NCBI GenBank assembly: GCA_963707895.1
Contig: CAVPRS010000011.1
Location: 186,001 to 250,000, forward strand
DNA length: 64,000 nucleotides
DNA from: Fodinibacter sp963707895
Lineage (GTDB): Bacteria; Actinomycetota; Actinomycetes; Actinomycetales; Dermatophilaceae
Reading direction: 5' to 3'
Shown here: positions 43,704-56,499 of the stretch, in pieces
How positions within the stretch are numbered: the stretch's first letter is position 1
Layout: every line of letters begins with the position of its first letter
Translations under genes and position numbers: made by a program
Notes under the pieces: generated by a model
The model's input: only the letters and a program-made list of their open reading frames with translations
The model's database searches: none
What the model was told of the DNA's origin: nothing

Positions 43704-43737
43704 CGGCCGGGCGCGAGGGGAAGACCCCTCCGGCCGT
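43703..43737 (+). terminator. Hairpin after the flavin monooxygenase
   Basis: ACGGCCGG (43703-43710) plus AGGGG (43716-43720) pair with CCCCT (43725-43729) and CCGGCCGT (43730-43737), with a 5-nt bulge on the 5' arm. It starts in the stop codon and may separate monooxygenase expression from the transporter genes. Confidence 0.6.
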
Positions 43738-43836
43738 CGCCACCGCACACCCATCCACCACGCCCGACGGGCCCGACCACCACAGCAGCAACCACCGACG
43801 CCGTCCGGCGCGGAGTGTCAGCAGAAGGAGTACTCA

Positions 43837-44994
43837 ATGAAGCGTATTTCCCAGGGCGCCAGCCTCCGGGCGCTGGTCGCCGGTGGAGCCTGTGCCAGCC
43901 TCCTGGTCCTCGCCGCCTGCGGCAGCGACGACTCGGGCAGCGGCAGCAGCGGCAGCGGTTCCGCGGCCGCCGAGAAGCGCACGGTCGTCTTCATGGCGCC
44001 GAACACCACCCCGACCCGGTACATCCAGCAGGACGGTCCGGCGTTCGAGGCGGCGATGAAGGCGCTCGACCCCAACGTCGAGGTGAAGTTCGTCAACGCC
44101 AACGGCGACTCCAACGCCCAGCTCTCGCAGGCGAATGCCGCGATCGCTGCGGGTGCCAAGGCGCTCGTCGTCGTCGCCGCCGACCCCAACCTGAGTGCGG
44201 GCCTGCTCCAGGCCGCGGAGCAGGCGAACGTGCCGGTCATCGGCTACGAGAACCCCCCGATCAAGGGGAAGATGTTCGCCCAGGTCGTCTTCGACCCCAA
44301 CAAGGTCGGCGTGCAGCAGGCCGAGTACTTCGCCGACGTGGTCAAGAGCGGCACGCTCGGCACGAAGCCGGTGAAGGTCGCCCGCCAGTACGGCAACAAG
44401 GGCGACGTCTACACCACCGAGATGCTGGCCGGCCAGAACTCGATCATCGACCCGCTCATCGCGAGCGGCGACATCAAGGTCGTCTGTGAGGACTACATCA
44501 AGGACTGGGCGCCGGACAACGCGACCAAGGCCACCGAGCAGTGCCTGACCAAGACGCAGAACAAGGTCGACGCCTTCTTCGGTTTCTACGACGGCATCAC
44601 CGCCGGCATGATCGCGGCACTGAAGGCCAAGAACCTCGAGACCCCCGTCTACGGTGGCCAGAACCCCGAGCTGACCGGCCTGCAGTACATGCTGACCGGT
44701 GACCAGCAGGACGACGTGCTCAAGGCGTTCAAGGTGGAGGCCGACGCCGCCGCCAAGATCACCCTCGCCGCCATCAACGGCGAGCAGCCGCCCGCCGACC
44801 TGGTCAAGGACACCATCGACAACGGGTCGATGCAGGTTCCCACGGCCAAGCTCGACGCCACGCTCATCCACCTCGAGGAGGGCAAGGACCCCGGTGACGC
44901 CGTGCAGCAGGCGGTCGACCTGGGCATGTTCACCTGGCAGCAGATCTGCACCGGCCCTGCGGCCGAGACCGCGACCTGCAAGGCCAAGCTCTGA
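43837..44994 (+). CDS. ABC transporter substrate-binding lipoprotein (Peripla_BP_4 type)
   Basis: A 385-residue lipoprotein. The signal MKRISQ...GACASLLVLAAC ends at Cys28 (lipobox LAAC), then a Gly/Ser linker. The mature domain VVFMAPNTTPTRYIQQDGPAFEAAMKAL and AAIAAGAKALVVVAADPNLSAGLLQAAEQANVPVIGYE matches type I periplasmic binding proteins of the sugar/autoinducer-2 class. AGAAGGAG precedes ATG 43837. A 36-nt perfect palindrome follows the stop (45009-45044). The ligand is unknown; the neighbouring oxidase and CoA ligase suggest it may not be a sugar. Confidence 0.88.
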   Translation: MKRISQGASLRALVAGGACASLLVLAACGSDDSGSGSSGSGSAAAEKRTVVFMAPNTTPTRYIQQDGPAFEAAMKALDPNVEVKFVNANGDSNAQLSQANAAIAAGAKALVVVAADPNLSAGLLQAAEQANVPVIGYENPPIKGKMFAQVVFDPNKVGVQQAEYFADVVKSGTLGTKPVKVARQYGNKGDVYTTEMLAGQNSIIDPLIASGDIKVVCEDYIKDWAPDNATKATEQCLTKTQNKVDAFFGFYDGITAGMIAALKAKNLETPVYGGQNPELTGLQYMLTGDQQDDVLKAFKVEADAAAKITLAAINGEQPPADLVKDTIDNGSMQVPTAKLDATLIHLEEGKDPGDAVQQAVDLGMFTWQQICTGPAAETATCKAKL

Positions 44995-45008
44995 CGCAGG
45001 CCCCTTCA

Positions 45009-45044
45009 GTGCGGGGCGGCCGACCGCGGTCGGCCGCCCCGCAC
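45009..45044 (+). terminator. Perfect palindrome between binding-protein and ATPase genes
   Basis: GTGCGGGGCGGCCGACC (45009-45025) and GGTCGGCCGCCCCGCAC (45028-45044) are exact 17-bp arms with a 2-nt loop. It begins 14 nt after the stop of the binding-protein gene. Hairpins in this position are known to protect or terminate the 5' cistron, giving more binding protein than ATPase. Confidence 0.75.
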
Positions 45045-45085
45045 GGGTCACCAGGTCAGGGCGGGGCGAGAGGAACGACGAAGGG

Positions 45086-45895
45086 ATGCCGGTGGAACCC
45101 CAGGACAGCGGTGCGGCGAGCGGGACCCCCCTGCTCGAGCTCACCCGGATCTCGAAGCACTTCGGCGGGGTCCGGGCCCTGCACGAGGTGGACCTCGCCG
45201 TGCGCGCGGGCGAGGTCGTCGCGCTGATCGGTGACAACGGCGCCGGGAAGTCGACCCTGGTCAAGGTGATGTCCGGCGTCGAGTCACCCGACACCGGTGA
45301 GATCCGGGCGCGCGGCGAGGTGGTCCGCCTCGACTCGCCGCGCGCTGCCGCCGACGCAGGCATCCACACCGTCTTCCAGGACCTCTCGCTGTGCGACAAC
45401 CTCGACGCGGTGCAGAACCTGTTCCTCGGTCACGAGCGCTGCGGGCCCGCGTGGACCGGTCGCCGGATCCGCCGCCACGTCATGGAGGAGCAGGCCCAGC
45501 GCGTGCTGGAGTCGCTCTCGGTGAAGGTGCGCTCGCTCACGGCACCGGTGTCCGAGCTGTCCGGCGGGCAGCGCCAGGGGATCGCCATCTGCCGGGCGCT
45601 GATCAGCGACCCGGCCGTGGTGCTGCTCGACGAACCGACCGCTGCGCTCGGGGTCTCGCAGCGCGCCGAGGTGCTCGACCTCGTCGGCCGGCTGCGCGAC
45701 CAGGGCCGAGCGGTCGTCGTCATCTCCCACGACATGAAGGACGTGCAGAAGGTGGCCGACCGGATCGTCGCCCTACGCCTGGGCGCCAAGGTCGCCGAGT
45801 TCGACCGCGACGGCTACACCCCGTCGGACCTCGTCAGCGCGATGACCGGGGCGCACGAGACGACCGTCGACGACGGCCTTCGAGGGGAGGCGTGA
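45086..45895 (+). CDS. ABC transporter ATPase (single-domain, sugar-type)
   Basis: A 269-residue ATPase with one nucleotide-binding domain. Walker A is GDNGAGKST (49-57), the signature is LSGGQRQG and Walker B is VVLLDEPTAAL, followed by the switch VVISHDMKDV. It is shorter than the usual two-domain CUT2 ATPases but like FrcA/YtfR-type single copies. GAGAGGAACGACGAAGGG lies just upstream of ATG 45086. Its stop TGA overlaps the permease ATG. Confidence 0.9.
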   Translation: MPVEPQDSGAASGTPLLELTRISKHFGGVRALHEVDLAVRAGEVVALIGDNGAGKSTLVKVMSGVESPDTGEIRARGEVVRLDSPRAAADAGIHTVFQDLSLCDNLDAVQNLFLGHERCGPAWTGRRIRRHVMEEQAQRVLESLSVKVRSLTAPVSELSGGQRQGIAICRALISDPAVVLLDEPTAALGVSQRAEVLDLVGRLRDQGRAVVVISHDMKDVQKVADRIVALRLGAKVAEFDRDGYTPSDLVSAMTGAHETTVDDGLRGEA

Positions 45896-47103
45896 TGACG
45901 ACCTCGACGCAGCCCGCCCCCGCTTCCGTGGCCGAGCAGTCCACCCCGCTCGGCCGGGCGATCCAGGCCGCCGGAAGGATGCCGCGCAGCATCCCCGTGC
46001 TGATCACGCTCGCCCTGATCTGGGGCGTCTTCTACAGCCAGAGCCACTTCTACCTCAGCTTCGGCAACCTCACGAACCTCACCCTGCAGATCGTCACGAC
46101 GGCGATCCTGTCGCTCGGCATCGTCTTCGTCCTGCTCGTGGGCGAGATCGACCTGTCGTCGGCGGCACTGTCGGGCGTCTGCGCGGCGGTCGCCGGCACG
46201 TTCGTCGTCATCCACGGGATGCCGCTCGCCGTCGGCATCGTGGCCGCGGTGGCCTTCGGCATGCTCGTGACGTTCATCGAGGCCCTGGTCATCTCGTTCG
46301 GGGTGCCCTCGCTCATCGTGACCCTCGGCGGCATGGTGATCCTCCAGGGGCTGATCCTCGTCGTGCTCCCCGAGGAGTTCACGATCAGCATCGCCGGCAC
46401 ACCGCTGGCCCTGCTGGCCAGCACCACGATCCCTGCCGGCGCGAGCTACGTGCTCGCCGCCCTCGGCTCGCTGGCGTTCGCGGGCTACCGCCTCGTCCAG
46501 CACCGGGAGCGGACGAGCACCGGCTCCTCGACCTCGCTCGTCCGCAACGTCGTCGTGCCGTCGGTGGTGGCCGCGGTCGGTCTGTTCGCCGTCGTCTTCG
46601 TCCTCAGCCGCCAGCGCGGGCTCCCCCTGCCCGTCCTCATCCTCGCCGTCATGCTGCTCGTCGCCTGGTACTGGACCACCCAGACCCGGTACGGCACACA
46701 CCTGTACGCCGTGGGCGGCGACCGCGAGGCCGCCCAGCGGGCCGGCATCCCGGTGCGCCGGATGGTGCTCTACTCCTTCCTCGTGCTCGGCGCCTGCGCG
46801 GCCGTCGCGGGCATGGTCGACTCCTCGCGACAGCTCGGGGTGTCGGTCTCGTCGGGCGCGGGGCCACTGATGCTCAACGCCATCGCCGCGGCAGTCGTCG
46901 GGGGCACCAGCCTGTTCGGTGGACGTGGCTCGGTCTGGTCGGCGCTGCTCGGCTCGCTGGTCATCGGGTCGATCAGCAACGGTGTGCAGCTGCTCGGCCT
47001 GTCGACCGAGGTGCAGTTCTTCGCGACCGGGATCGTGCTCATCGTGGCCGTCGCGGTCGACGTGGTGCTCAGCCGAGGCTCCCTGTTGCCGGGGCGCAGG
47101 TGA
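45895..47103 (+). CDS. ABC transporter permease (BPD_transp_2/CUT2 type)
   Basis: A 402-residue integral membrane protein with about ten hydrophobic segments. The family motif VGEIDLSSAALSGVCAAVAG and the cytoplasmic-loop EAA-like segment GTHLYAVGGDREAAQRAGIPVRRM are clear, as in XylH/RbsC-type permeases. ATG 45895 shares its A with the ATPase stop (TGATG), and its TGA overlaps the ligase GTG. It completes a binding protein-ATPase-permease importer. Confidence 0.9.
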   Translation: MTTSTQPAPASVAEQSTPLGRAIQAAGRMPRSIPVLITLALIWGVFYSQSHFYLSFGNLTNLTLQIVTTAILSLGIVFVLLVGEIDLSSAALSGVCAAVAGTFVVIHGMPLAVGIVAAVAFGMLVTFIEALVISFGVPSLIVTLGGMVILQGLILVVLPEEFTISIAGTPLALLASTTIPAGASYVLAALGSLAFAGYRLVQHRERTSTGSSTSLVRNVVVPSVVAAVGLFAVVFVLSRQRGLPLPVLILAVMLLVAWYWTTQTRYGTHLYAVGGDREAAQRAGIPVRRMVLYSFLVLGACAAVAGMVDSSRQLGVSVSSGAGPLMLNAIAAAVVGGTSLFGGRGSVWSALLGSLVIGSISNGVQLLGLSTEVQFFATGIVLIVAVAVDVVLSRGSLLPGRR

Positions 47104-49084
47104 GCCCCGTCGCACCCGGTTGGGTGCCCGACCGCGCCTCCCTGCAGGCCACCCGCGTCGTGCGCTTCGCGGAGTGGCTCGTCGCCCACGGCCGCGCGGA
47201 CCTGGGCGACGTCACCGACTACGCCGAGCTGCAGGCCTGGTCGGCCGGTCAACCGGGGGAGTTCTGGGGCGCGGTGGCCGACTTCTTCGAGGTCGAGTGG
47301 TCCGACCAGCCGAAGGTCGCGCTCGCCGAGCGCCGGATGCCGGGCGCGGTCTGGTTCCCCGGTGGCAGCCTGAACTTCGGGCAGCACCTGCTGCGGCACG
47401 GAGCGGACGACCACGAGGCGGTCGTGCTCGTCACCGAGTCCGGCGAACGGTCCTCGCTCAACTTCGGGGGCTGCGGACACAGGCGGCCGCGGTGGCCGGG
47501 CGGTTGCGTGGGCTGGGGGTCGGGCCGGGTGACCGGGTCGTCGGCTACCTCCCGAACTGTCTCGAGGGCGTCGTCGCCTTCACGGCGGTGGCGCTCATCG
47601 GTGCCGTCTGGGCCCAGGCCGGGCTCGACTACGCCTCTACGGCCGCGGCCGACCGCCTCGGCCAGCTGACGCCGAAGGTGCTCGTCGCCGGGTCCGGCTA
47701 CCGGTTCGGCGGGCGGGTCCACGACCGCCGAGGCGAGGTCGCCGAGCTGCGCGACCTGCTCCCGGGTCTCGAGCACACCATCACGGTGGCCACCGGCGGG
47801 GTCTCCAGCCCGGTCTCCGACGCATGCTCGAGCGGCTGGGCCGCGGCCTTGGCGGCCGCGCCCGACGGCCGCGCCGAGCCGGTGCCCTTCGAGCACCCCC
47901 TGTGGGTGCTCTTCACGTCCGGCACGACCGGCAAGCCCAAGGGGATCGTGCACGGACACGGTGGGGTGCTCCTCGAGCAGCTGGTGTCGCCCGGCCTGCA
48001 CATGGACCTGCACGAGGGCGACGTCTTCTTCTGGTTCACGACCCCGAACTGGATGATGTGGAACGCGCAGGTGTGCGGGCTCCTGCACGGCGCGACGATC
48101 GTGCTCTACGACGGGCGCCCCACCACACCCGGTCCCGACGCCCTCTGGCGGGTCGTCGCCGACCTCGGTGTCACCGTGTTCGGGACCAGCCCGGGCTACC
48201 TCGAGGCCTCGGAACGGGCCGGCGTCGAGCCCGGGCGCGACCTCGACCTGTCGGCGATGCGGCTGATCGGGGCCACGGGCTCGGTGCTGCCCGCCGCGGC
48301 CAACGCGTGGGTGCGCGAGCACGTCGGGGATCGCGTCCAGCTCGGCTCGATGAGCGGCGGCACCGATGTCGTCGGGATCTTCGTCGGCAGCGCACCGACC
48401 ACACCGGTCGTCGACGGCGAGATCTGCGCCGTCGCCCTCGGGGTGTCGCTCCAGGTCTGGGACGCCGCAGGGGAGCAGGTCGCACCCGGGGAGCCGGGCG
48501 AGATGGTGATCACCGAGCCGATGCCCTCGATGCCGCTGCGCTTCTGGGACGACCCGGACGGCAGCAGGCTGCGCGAGACCTACTTCTCGACCTTTCCGGG
48601 GTTTTGGCGCCAGGGCGACCTGATGCTGCTCACCGACCGAGGCACGGTCGTGATCCTGGGGCGGTCCGATGCCACGATCAACCGCTCGGGCGTCCGGCTC
48701 GGGTCTGCGGAGATCTACGAGGCGATCGGCGGGATGCCGGACGTCGAGGACGCCCTCGCCGTGGGGGTGGAGCAGCGCGACGGTGGCTACTGGTTCCCGT
48801 TGTTCGTCGTTCCACGCGAGGGCGCCGAGCCGGAGGACCTCACCCGCCGGATTCGGGAACGGATCAGGGCGCGTACCTCCCCACGTCACGTGCCCGACGA
48901 CGTGATCCTCCTACGACAGCTGCCCCACACGAAGACGGGTAAGCGGCTCGAGGTGCCGGTCAAACGCATCCTGCAGGGTGCCGACCCGGACACCGTGCTG
49001 AACCGGGGCGCGGTCGACGACCCCGAGGCGCTCGACGCCATCGTCACGTTCGCGCGATCCAGGGGAAGGGGAACTGAGACATGA
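47100..49084 (+). pseudogene. Acetoacetyl-CoA synthetase-like acyl-CoA ligase, one frameshift as sequenced
   Basis: The first 120 residues (GRADLGDVTDYAELQAWS, FWGAVADFF, RRMPGAVWFPGGSLNFGQHLL) match the N-terminal domain of acetoacetate-CoA ligases. After a -1 shift in a G run at 47466-47470 the protein continues: LWVLFTSGTTGKPKGIVHGHGG, SMSGGTDV, GEMVITEPMPSMPLRFW, GRSDATINRSGVRLGSAEIYEAIG and PHTKTGKRLEVPVKRIL, all ANL-family motifs ending in the catalytic Lys (TGKRLEV). Corrected length about 660. It would activate acetoacetate or a related keto acid as CoA thioester. The GTG overlaps the permease stop, and its stop overlaps the TetR ATG. Confidence 0.82.
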
Positions 49085-49794
49085 GCCGACGAGCCCTCCA
49101 CGAGGACCCGGTCCGTCCGGCCGACGTCGCTGCTGCGCCGCCCGCCGACGGCACCGCGGTGCCGCCCGCCGACGGGGCGGCGGACTGGCGCGACTACGGG
49201 CCGGTGGAGTACCCCCGGATCCTCGAGGCCGCGCTGCAGGCGTTCTCCGAGCACGGCTACCACGGCACCACGACGCGCGACCTGGCGCAGCGCTCCGGGC
49301 TCTCGGTGCCCGGGGTGTACCACTACTACCCGTCCAAGCAGGACATCCTCTTCGAGCTGATGACCGTCATCATCGACGAGCTGCTGACCCGCAGCCACCA
49401 GGCGCTCGACACGGCCGAGCCGGACCCGCGAGCGCAGTTCGACGCGCTGGTGGAGTCGCTCCTCCGCTTCCACATGTACCGACGCCAGTCCGCGATGGTC
49501 TCGACGGCGGAGCTGCGCAGCCTGGAGCCCGGCTACCGCGAGCGCTACGTCGCCAAGCGTGACGAGCAGCAGCGCATGCTCGACCGGGTGATCCTCGAAG
49601 GGGTCACCGCCGGCGCGTTCTCGACCCCCTACCCGGCCGATGCCAGCCGCTCGATCGCCTCGCTCTGCGTCGGGGTGGCGACCTGGTACCGGCCCGACGG
49701 CGGCCTGTCGGTCGAGGAACTGCTCGAGCGCTACAGCACGATCGCGCGGTCGATCGTCGGCCACGCCGACCAGCCGTCGCCGGGGGCCGCGTGA
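49081..49794 (+). CDS. TetR-family transcriptional regulator
   Basis: A 237-residue regulator. The first 40 residues are Pro/Ala rich and disordered; the HTH is in YPRILEAALQAFSEHGYHGTTTRDLAQRSGLSVPGVYHYYPSKQDILFELM. The C-terminal domain (SVEELLERYSTIARSIVGHA) resembles KstR2-type regulators. ATGA overlaps with the ligase stop place it in the operon. The palindrome at 41878-41893 before the monooxygenase is the likely operator. Confidence 0.88.
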   Translation: MSRRALHEDPVRPADVAAAPPADGTAVPPADGAADWRDYGPVEYPRILEAALQAFSEHGYHGTTTRDLAQRSGLSVPGVYHYYPSKQDILFELMTVIIDELLTRSHQALDTAEPDPRAQFDALVESLLRFHMYRRQSAMVSTAELRSLEPGYRERYVAKRDEQQRMLDRVILEGVTAGAFSTPYPADASRSIASLCVGVATWYRPDGGLSVEELLERYSTIARSIVGHADQPSPGAA

Positions 49795-50537
49795 CCACCC
49801 CGCCGCCCTCGGCGCTCGTCACCGGTGCCTCGCGCGGCATCGGCCACGGCATCGCCCTCGCCCTCGCGCGGCGGGGGTGGTCGCTGACCCTCGTGGCGCG
49901 CGACCCCGAGCGGCTCGAGGCGGCGGCGGCCGGGGCCCGTTCCTCGGGTGCGGCCCTCGTGCAGTCGGTCGCGGCCGACCTCGCCGACCCGGACGCCGCC
50001 GCGACGGTGCTGGGGGCGCACGGTGCGGCGTTCGGCTCCATCGACGCCATGGTCCTCGCCGCCGGGGTGGGCTCCGCGGCGCCGCTCGCCGGGTACTCGG
50101 TGTCGCGGTACGACAAGCAGTTCGCGCTCAACACCAGGGCTCCGTTCCTCCTGGTGAGCGAGGGGATGCCGTTGCTCAGGTCGGCGGCCGCCGCCCGACC
50201 ATCACGGGGAGCGAAGGTGGTGGCGCTCGCGTCCATGGGCGGCGTCTACGCCGAGCCGGGGCTGTCGGTCTACGGCGCGACGAAGGCGGCACTCATCGCC
50301 CTGTGCCGCGGGCTCAACTCGGAGGAGTCCGGGAACGGGGTCACCGCCACGGCCGTCGCGCCCGGCTACGTCGACACCGACATGAGCGCGTGGGTCCACG
50401 ACAGCGTGCCGGCCGACGCGATGATCCCCGTCGACGACGTGGTGACCGCCGTGCTGGCCCTGCTCGACCTCTCGCCCCGCACCGTCGTCAACGAGCTCGT
50501 CATCAGCCGCGCGGGAACCTCGGGGTACTCGGCGTGA
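49791..50537 (+). CDS. Short-chain dehydrogenase/reductase
   Basis: A 248-residue classical SDR: NAD(P) motif TGASRGIGHGIALAL, LAAGVGSA in place of the usual NNAG, catalytic Ser in VVALASMGGVYAEPG, and YGATKAALIAL (Tyr and Lys). The cofactor preference is likely NADP because of the Arg following the glycine motif, but this is tentative. Its GTG overlaps the TetR stop. It may act on a 3-hydroxy or oxo intermediate in the operon's pathway. Confidence 0.85.
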   Translation: MTTPPPSALVTGASRGIGHGIALALARRGWSLTLVARDPERLEAAAAGARSSGAALVQSVAADLADPDAAATVLGAHGAAFGSIDAMVLAAGVGSAAPLAGYSVSRYDKQFALNTRAPFLLVSEGMPLLRSAAAARPSRGAKVVALASMGGVYAEPGLSVYGATKAALIALCRGLNSEESGNGVTATAVAPGYVDTDMSAWVHDSVPADAMIPVDDVVTAVLALLDLSPRTVVNELVISRAGTSGYSA

Positions 50538-50580
50538 GCGGCCCGCCGCGCCGGCCACCGGCGTCCCGCGGAGCCGGCGG

Positions 50581-51606
50581 GTGACCCGCGACCTGCCGCT
50601 CCTCGACCTCACCGCGCTGCGCCGGTACCTCGAGGAGCAGGGCGTCACGGTGGCCGGGCCGCTCGACGGAGAGCTGATCAGTGGGGGAAAGTCGAACCTC
50701 ACCTATGCCGTGACCGACGGGGTGAGCGAATGGGTGGCTCGGCGGCCTCCGGCATCCGGGCTGACGCCCTCGGCGCACGACGTGGCGCGGGAGTGGCGGG
50801 TGACGCGCGCCCTGCGGGACAGCGCTGTCCCGGTCGCTCCGGCCGTGGCGCTGTGCGAGGACGTCACGGTGCTGGGCGCGCCGTTCGCGGTGACCCAGTA
50901 CGTGCCCGGCCAGGTCGTGCGCACCCGGTCGCAGCTCGACGCCCACCCGGCAGCCGAGCTGGAGGCCTGCGCGCACGAGCTCGTGCGGGTGCTCGCCGAC
51001 CTGCACGCGGTCGATCTCGACGACGTCGCGCTGGAGGGTTTCGGGCGCCCCGACGGCTTCCTCGAGCGGCAGGTGCGCCTGTGGTGGCGGCAGTGGACCG
51101 AGGTGAAGAGCGAGGACCTCGCGGATGCGTCACGGTTGCACGACCTGCTCGTGTCGTCGCTGCCGGAGGCGCCCGGCCGGATCGGGATCGTGCACGGGGA
51201 CTACCGGATCGACAACACCCTGCTGGCCCGTGACGACATCACCAAGGTGCTGGCGGTCGTGGACTGGGAGCTTGCGACGATCGGCGACGTGCACACCGAT
51301 GTCGCGCTGATGTGCGTCTACCGCCAGCCCGAGCTCGACGCCATCCTCGGCGTCGAGGCGGCCTGGGCGAGCGACCGGCTGCCGTCCGGGGACGCGCTGG
51401 CGCAGACCTACGCCGCGCTGTGCGGGGTCGACCTGCGGCACTGGCCGTTCTACCTCGCCCTGGCGAACTTCAAGCTGGCCGTCATCGCGCAGGGGATCAG
51501 CTACCGGGCCCGGCGTGGCGCGGCGGCCGACGCGAGTGCGGCGGGTGCGGAGCGGGCCGTTCCGGAGCTGCTGGCGGCGGGGGTCAGGGCGCTCGGGCGT
51601 TCCTGA
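50581..51606 (+). CDS. APH-type phosphotransferase (acyl-CoA dehydrogenase-associated kinase-like)
   Basis: A 341-residue aminoglycoside-phosphotransferase-fold protein. GGKSNLTYAVT is the nucleotide-loop region, GIVHGDYRIDNTLLARD the catalytic loop (Asp in HGDYRIDN) and VVDWELATIGDVHTDVA the metal-binding DWE motif. Such proteins usually occur next to acyl-CoA dehydrogenases in fatty-acid-type catabolic loci, and one acyl-CoA dehydrogenase is in this unit (40529-41743). The kinase substrate is unknown. GTG 50581 lies 43 bp after the SDR stop. Confidence 0.83.
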   Translation: MTRDLPLLDLTALRRYLEEQGVTVAGPLDGELISGGKSNLTYAVTDGVSEWVARRPPASGLTPSAHDVAREWRVTRALRDSAVPVAPAVALCEDVTVLGAPFAVTQYVPGQVVRTRSQLDAHPAAELEACAHELVRVLADLHAVDLDDVALEGFGRPDGFLERQVRLWWRQWTEVKSEDLADASRLHDLLVSSLPEAPGRIGIVHGDYRIDNTLLARDDITKVLAVVDWELATIGDVHTDVALMCVYRQPELDAILGVEAAWASDRLPSGDALAQTYAALCGVDLRHWPFYLALANFKLAVIAQGISYRARRGAAADASAAGAERAVPELLAAGVRALGRS

Positions 51607-51617
51607 ACCGCTGCGGG

Positions 51618-54926
<3,309 letters not shown>

Positions 54927-55059
54927 CACACGACCTCCGGAAGCACTCGCCGAGCGCCCACGCGCCCGAGTCCTGAACCACCAACCGTATGCCGTCCGGC
55001 TGACATTCCCGACACCTCGTCCACAGTCCCCGGTCCCCGCGCGCCACCTCGGCGGTGGG

Positions 55060-56499
55060 TCAGCGGGGCAGGGTGATCGAGAAGGTCGAGCCGCGCCCGG
55101 GCTCCGACGCCACGCTCGCCGTGCCACCGTGGGCCCGGGCGATGGCGTCGACGATGGCCAGGCCCAGCCCGGTGCCTCCGCTCGCCGACGAGCGCGCCGG
55201 GTCGACCCGGTGGAACCGCTCGAACACGTGGGCCAGGTGCTCCGGGGGGATGCCGGGGCCCGCGTCGGCGACGTCGACCCGCACCGCGCCCGGGAGCTCC
55301 ACCACCACCAGCCACACCGGGGTGCCGTCCGGGGTGTGCCTCACGGCATTGGAGGTCAGCCCCACGAGGGCCTGGGTCAGCCGGTCGCGGTCAGCTGTGA
55401 CGACGAGCGACGCAGGGGCGTCGACCGTGACGACCCGGTCGGGCGCGACCACCCGCAGGTCGCTCGCGACGTCGCGCACGAGCACCCCCAGGTCGACCGG
55501 GTCGCGTGACACGACCCCGAGGTCGTCGAGCCGGGCCAGGTCGAGCAGGCCGTCGACGAGCCGCCGCATCCGGGCCGCCTCGTCACCCATCCGCCGCATC
55601 GCGTCGGCCATCTCGGCCATGTCGGCCGTCTCGGCCACCTCGGGCGGCTCCACGGATGCGGGGACGCCTGCCCCCGCATCCGGCGTCGTCGTGGTGCCAC
55701 CGGCGACCGGCGAGCCGACCCGCCGGGTGTGCAGCGCGGCGTACCCCTGCAGGGTCGTGAGTGGGGTGCGCAGCTCGTGCGAGGCGTCGGCGACGAACCG
55801 CTGCATCCGTGCCTGCGTGGCCGCGTTGGTGTCGATCATCGCGTTGAGCGCCTCGCCGAGCCTGGCCGCTTCGGTGCCCGGCGGTCCAGGGGGCACGCGG
55901 CGGGCGGTGTCGCCTGCCGTGATGGCGTCGGCGGCCTCCGTCATCCCGGCGATCGGCCGCAGGCCCAGCCGGTCGACCCACCACAGCAGCAGCCCGACGA
56001 CGGCGGCGACGACCAGCCCGACCAGCCCGAGCGTCATCGTCAGCCGCTTCGTGGCGACGTCGACCGAGGTCAACGGGATGGCGAGCACGGCCTCCGCCCG
56101 CCCGTTCGGCAGCGTCGCGGTCACCACCCGCACCCGACGGGCCGCGCCGGATGCCGTGGTGCGCCCCTCTGGGGTGGTCACCTGCTCGCCGGCGCCGAGC
56201 CGCGGGACGAGGTTCGGGTCGCTCTGCGGGGTGAGCACCGGGGTGAGGGTGCCGTCGGCCGACATCCGGCCGACCCAGATGTCGGACAGGCCGGCCGGGG
56301 TCGTGGTGGTGCCGGTCGCCTCGGCGCGGGCCGAGGCCAGCAGGATCGCTCGCGGGTTCTGGGCCAGGGCCGCCAGCTGGGCGTCGAGGCGAGCGACGAG
56401 GAAGGCCCGCTGCACGAGCACCACCGCCGCGCCGGCGACGAGCAGCACCACGGCCAGGGCGCTGGTGGCGATGACGAGCCGGCGGCGCAGCGTCATCAC
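55060..56499 (-). CDS. Sensor histidine kinase
   Basis: A 479-residue membrane kinase. Two transmembrane helices (about 8-30 and 155-175) flank an extracytoplasmic sensor region; a HAMP linker follows (LGLRPIAGMTEAADAITAGD). The H-box DASHELRTPLTTLQG has His241. N, G1 and G2 boxes are LTSNAVRHT, VADAGPGIPPEHL and GGTGLGLAIVDAIARAHGG. Its GTG overlaps the response-regulator stop. The pair faces, across a palindrome-rich gap, the secreted repeat protein at 57490, a possible target. Confidence 0.92.
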   Translation of the reverse strand: MMTLRRRLVIATSALAVVLLVAGAAVVLVQRAFLVARLDAQLAALAQNPRAILLASARAEATGTTTTPAGLSDIWVGRMSADGTLTPVLTPQSDPNLVPRLGAGEQVTTPEGRTTASGAARRVRVVTATLPNGRAEAVLAIPLTSVDVATKRLTMTLGLVGLVVAAVVGLLLWWVDRLGLRPIAGMTEAADAITAGDTARRVPPGPPGTEAARLGEALNAMIDTNAATQARMQRFVADASHELRTPLTTLQGYAALHTRRVGSPVAGGTTTTPDAGAGVPASVEPPEVAETADMAEMADAMRRMGDEAARMRRLVDGLLDLARLDDLGVVSRDPVDLGVLVRDVASDLRVVAPDRVVTVDAPASLVVTADRDRLTQALVGLTSNAVRHTPDGTPVWLVVVELPGAVRVDVADAGPGIPPEHLAHVFERFHRVDPARSSASGGTGLGLAIVDAIARAHGGTASVASEPGRGSTFSITLPR

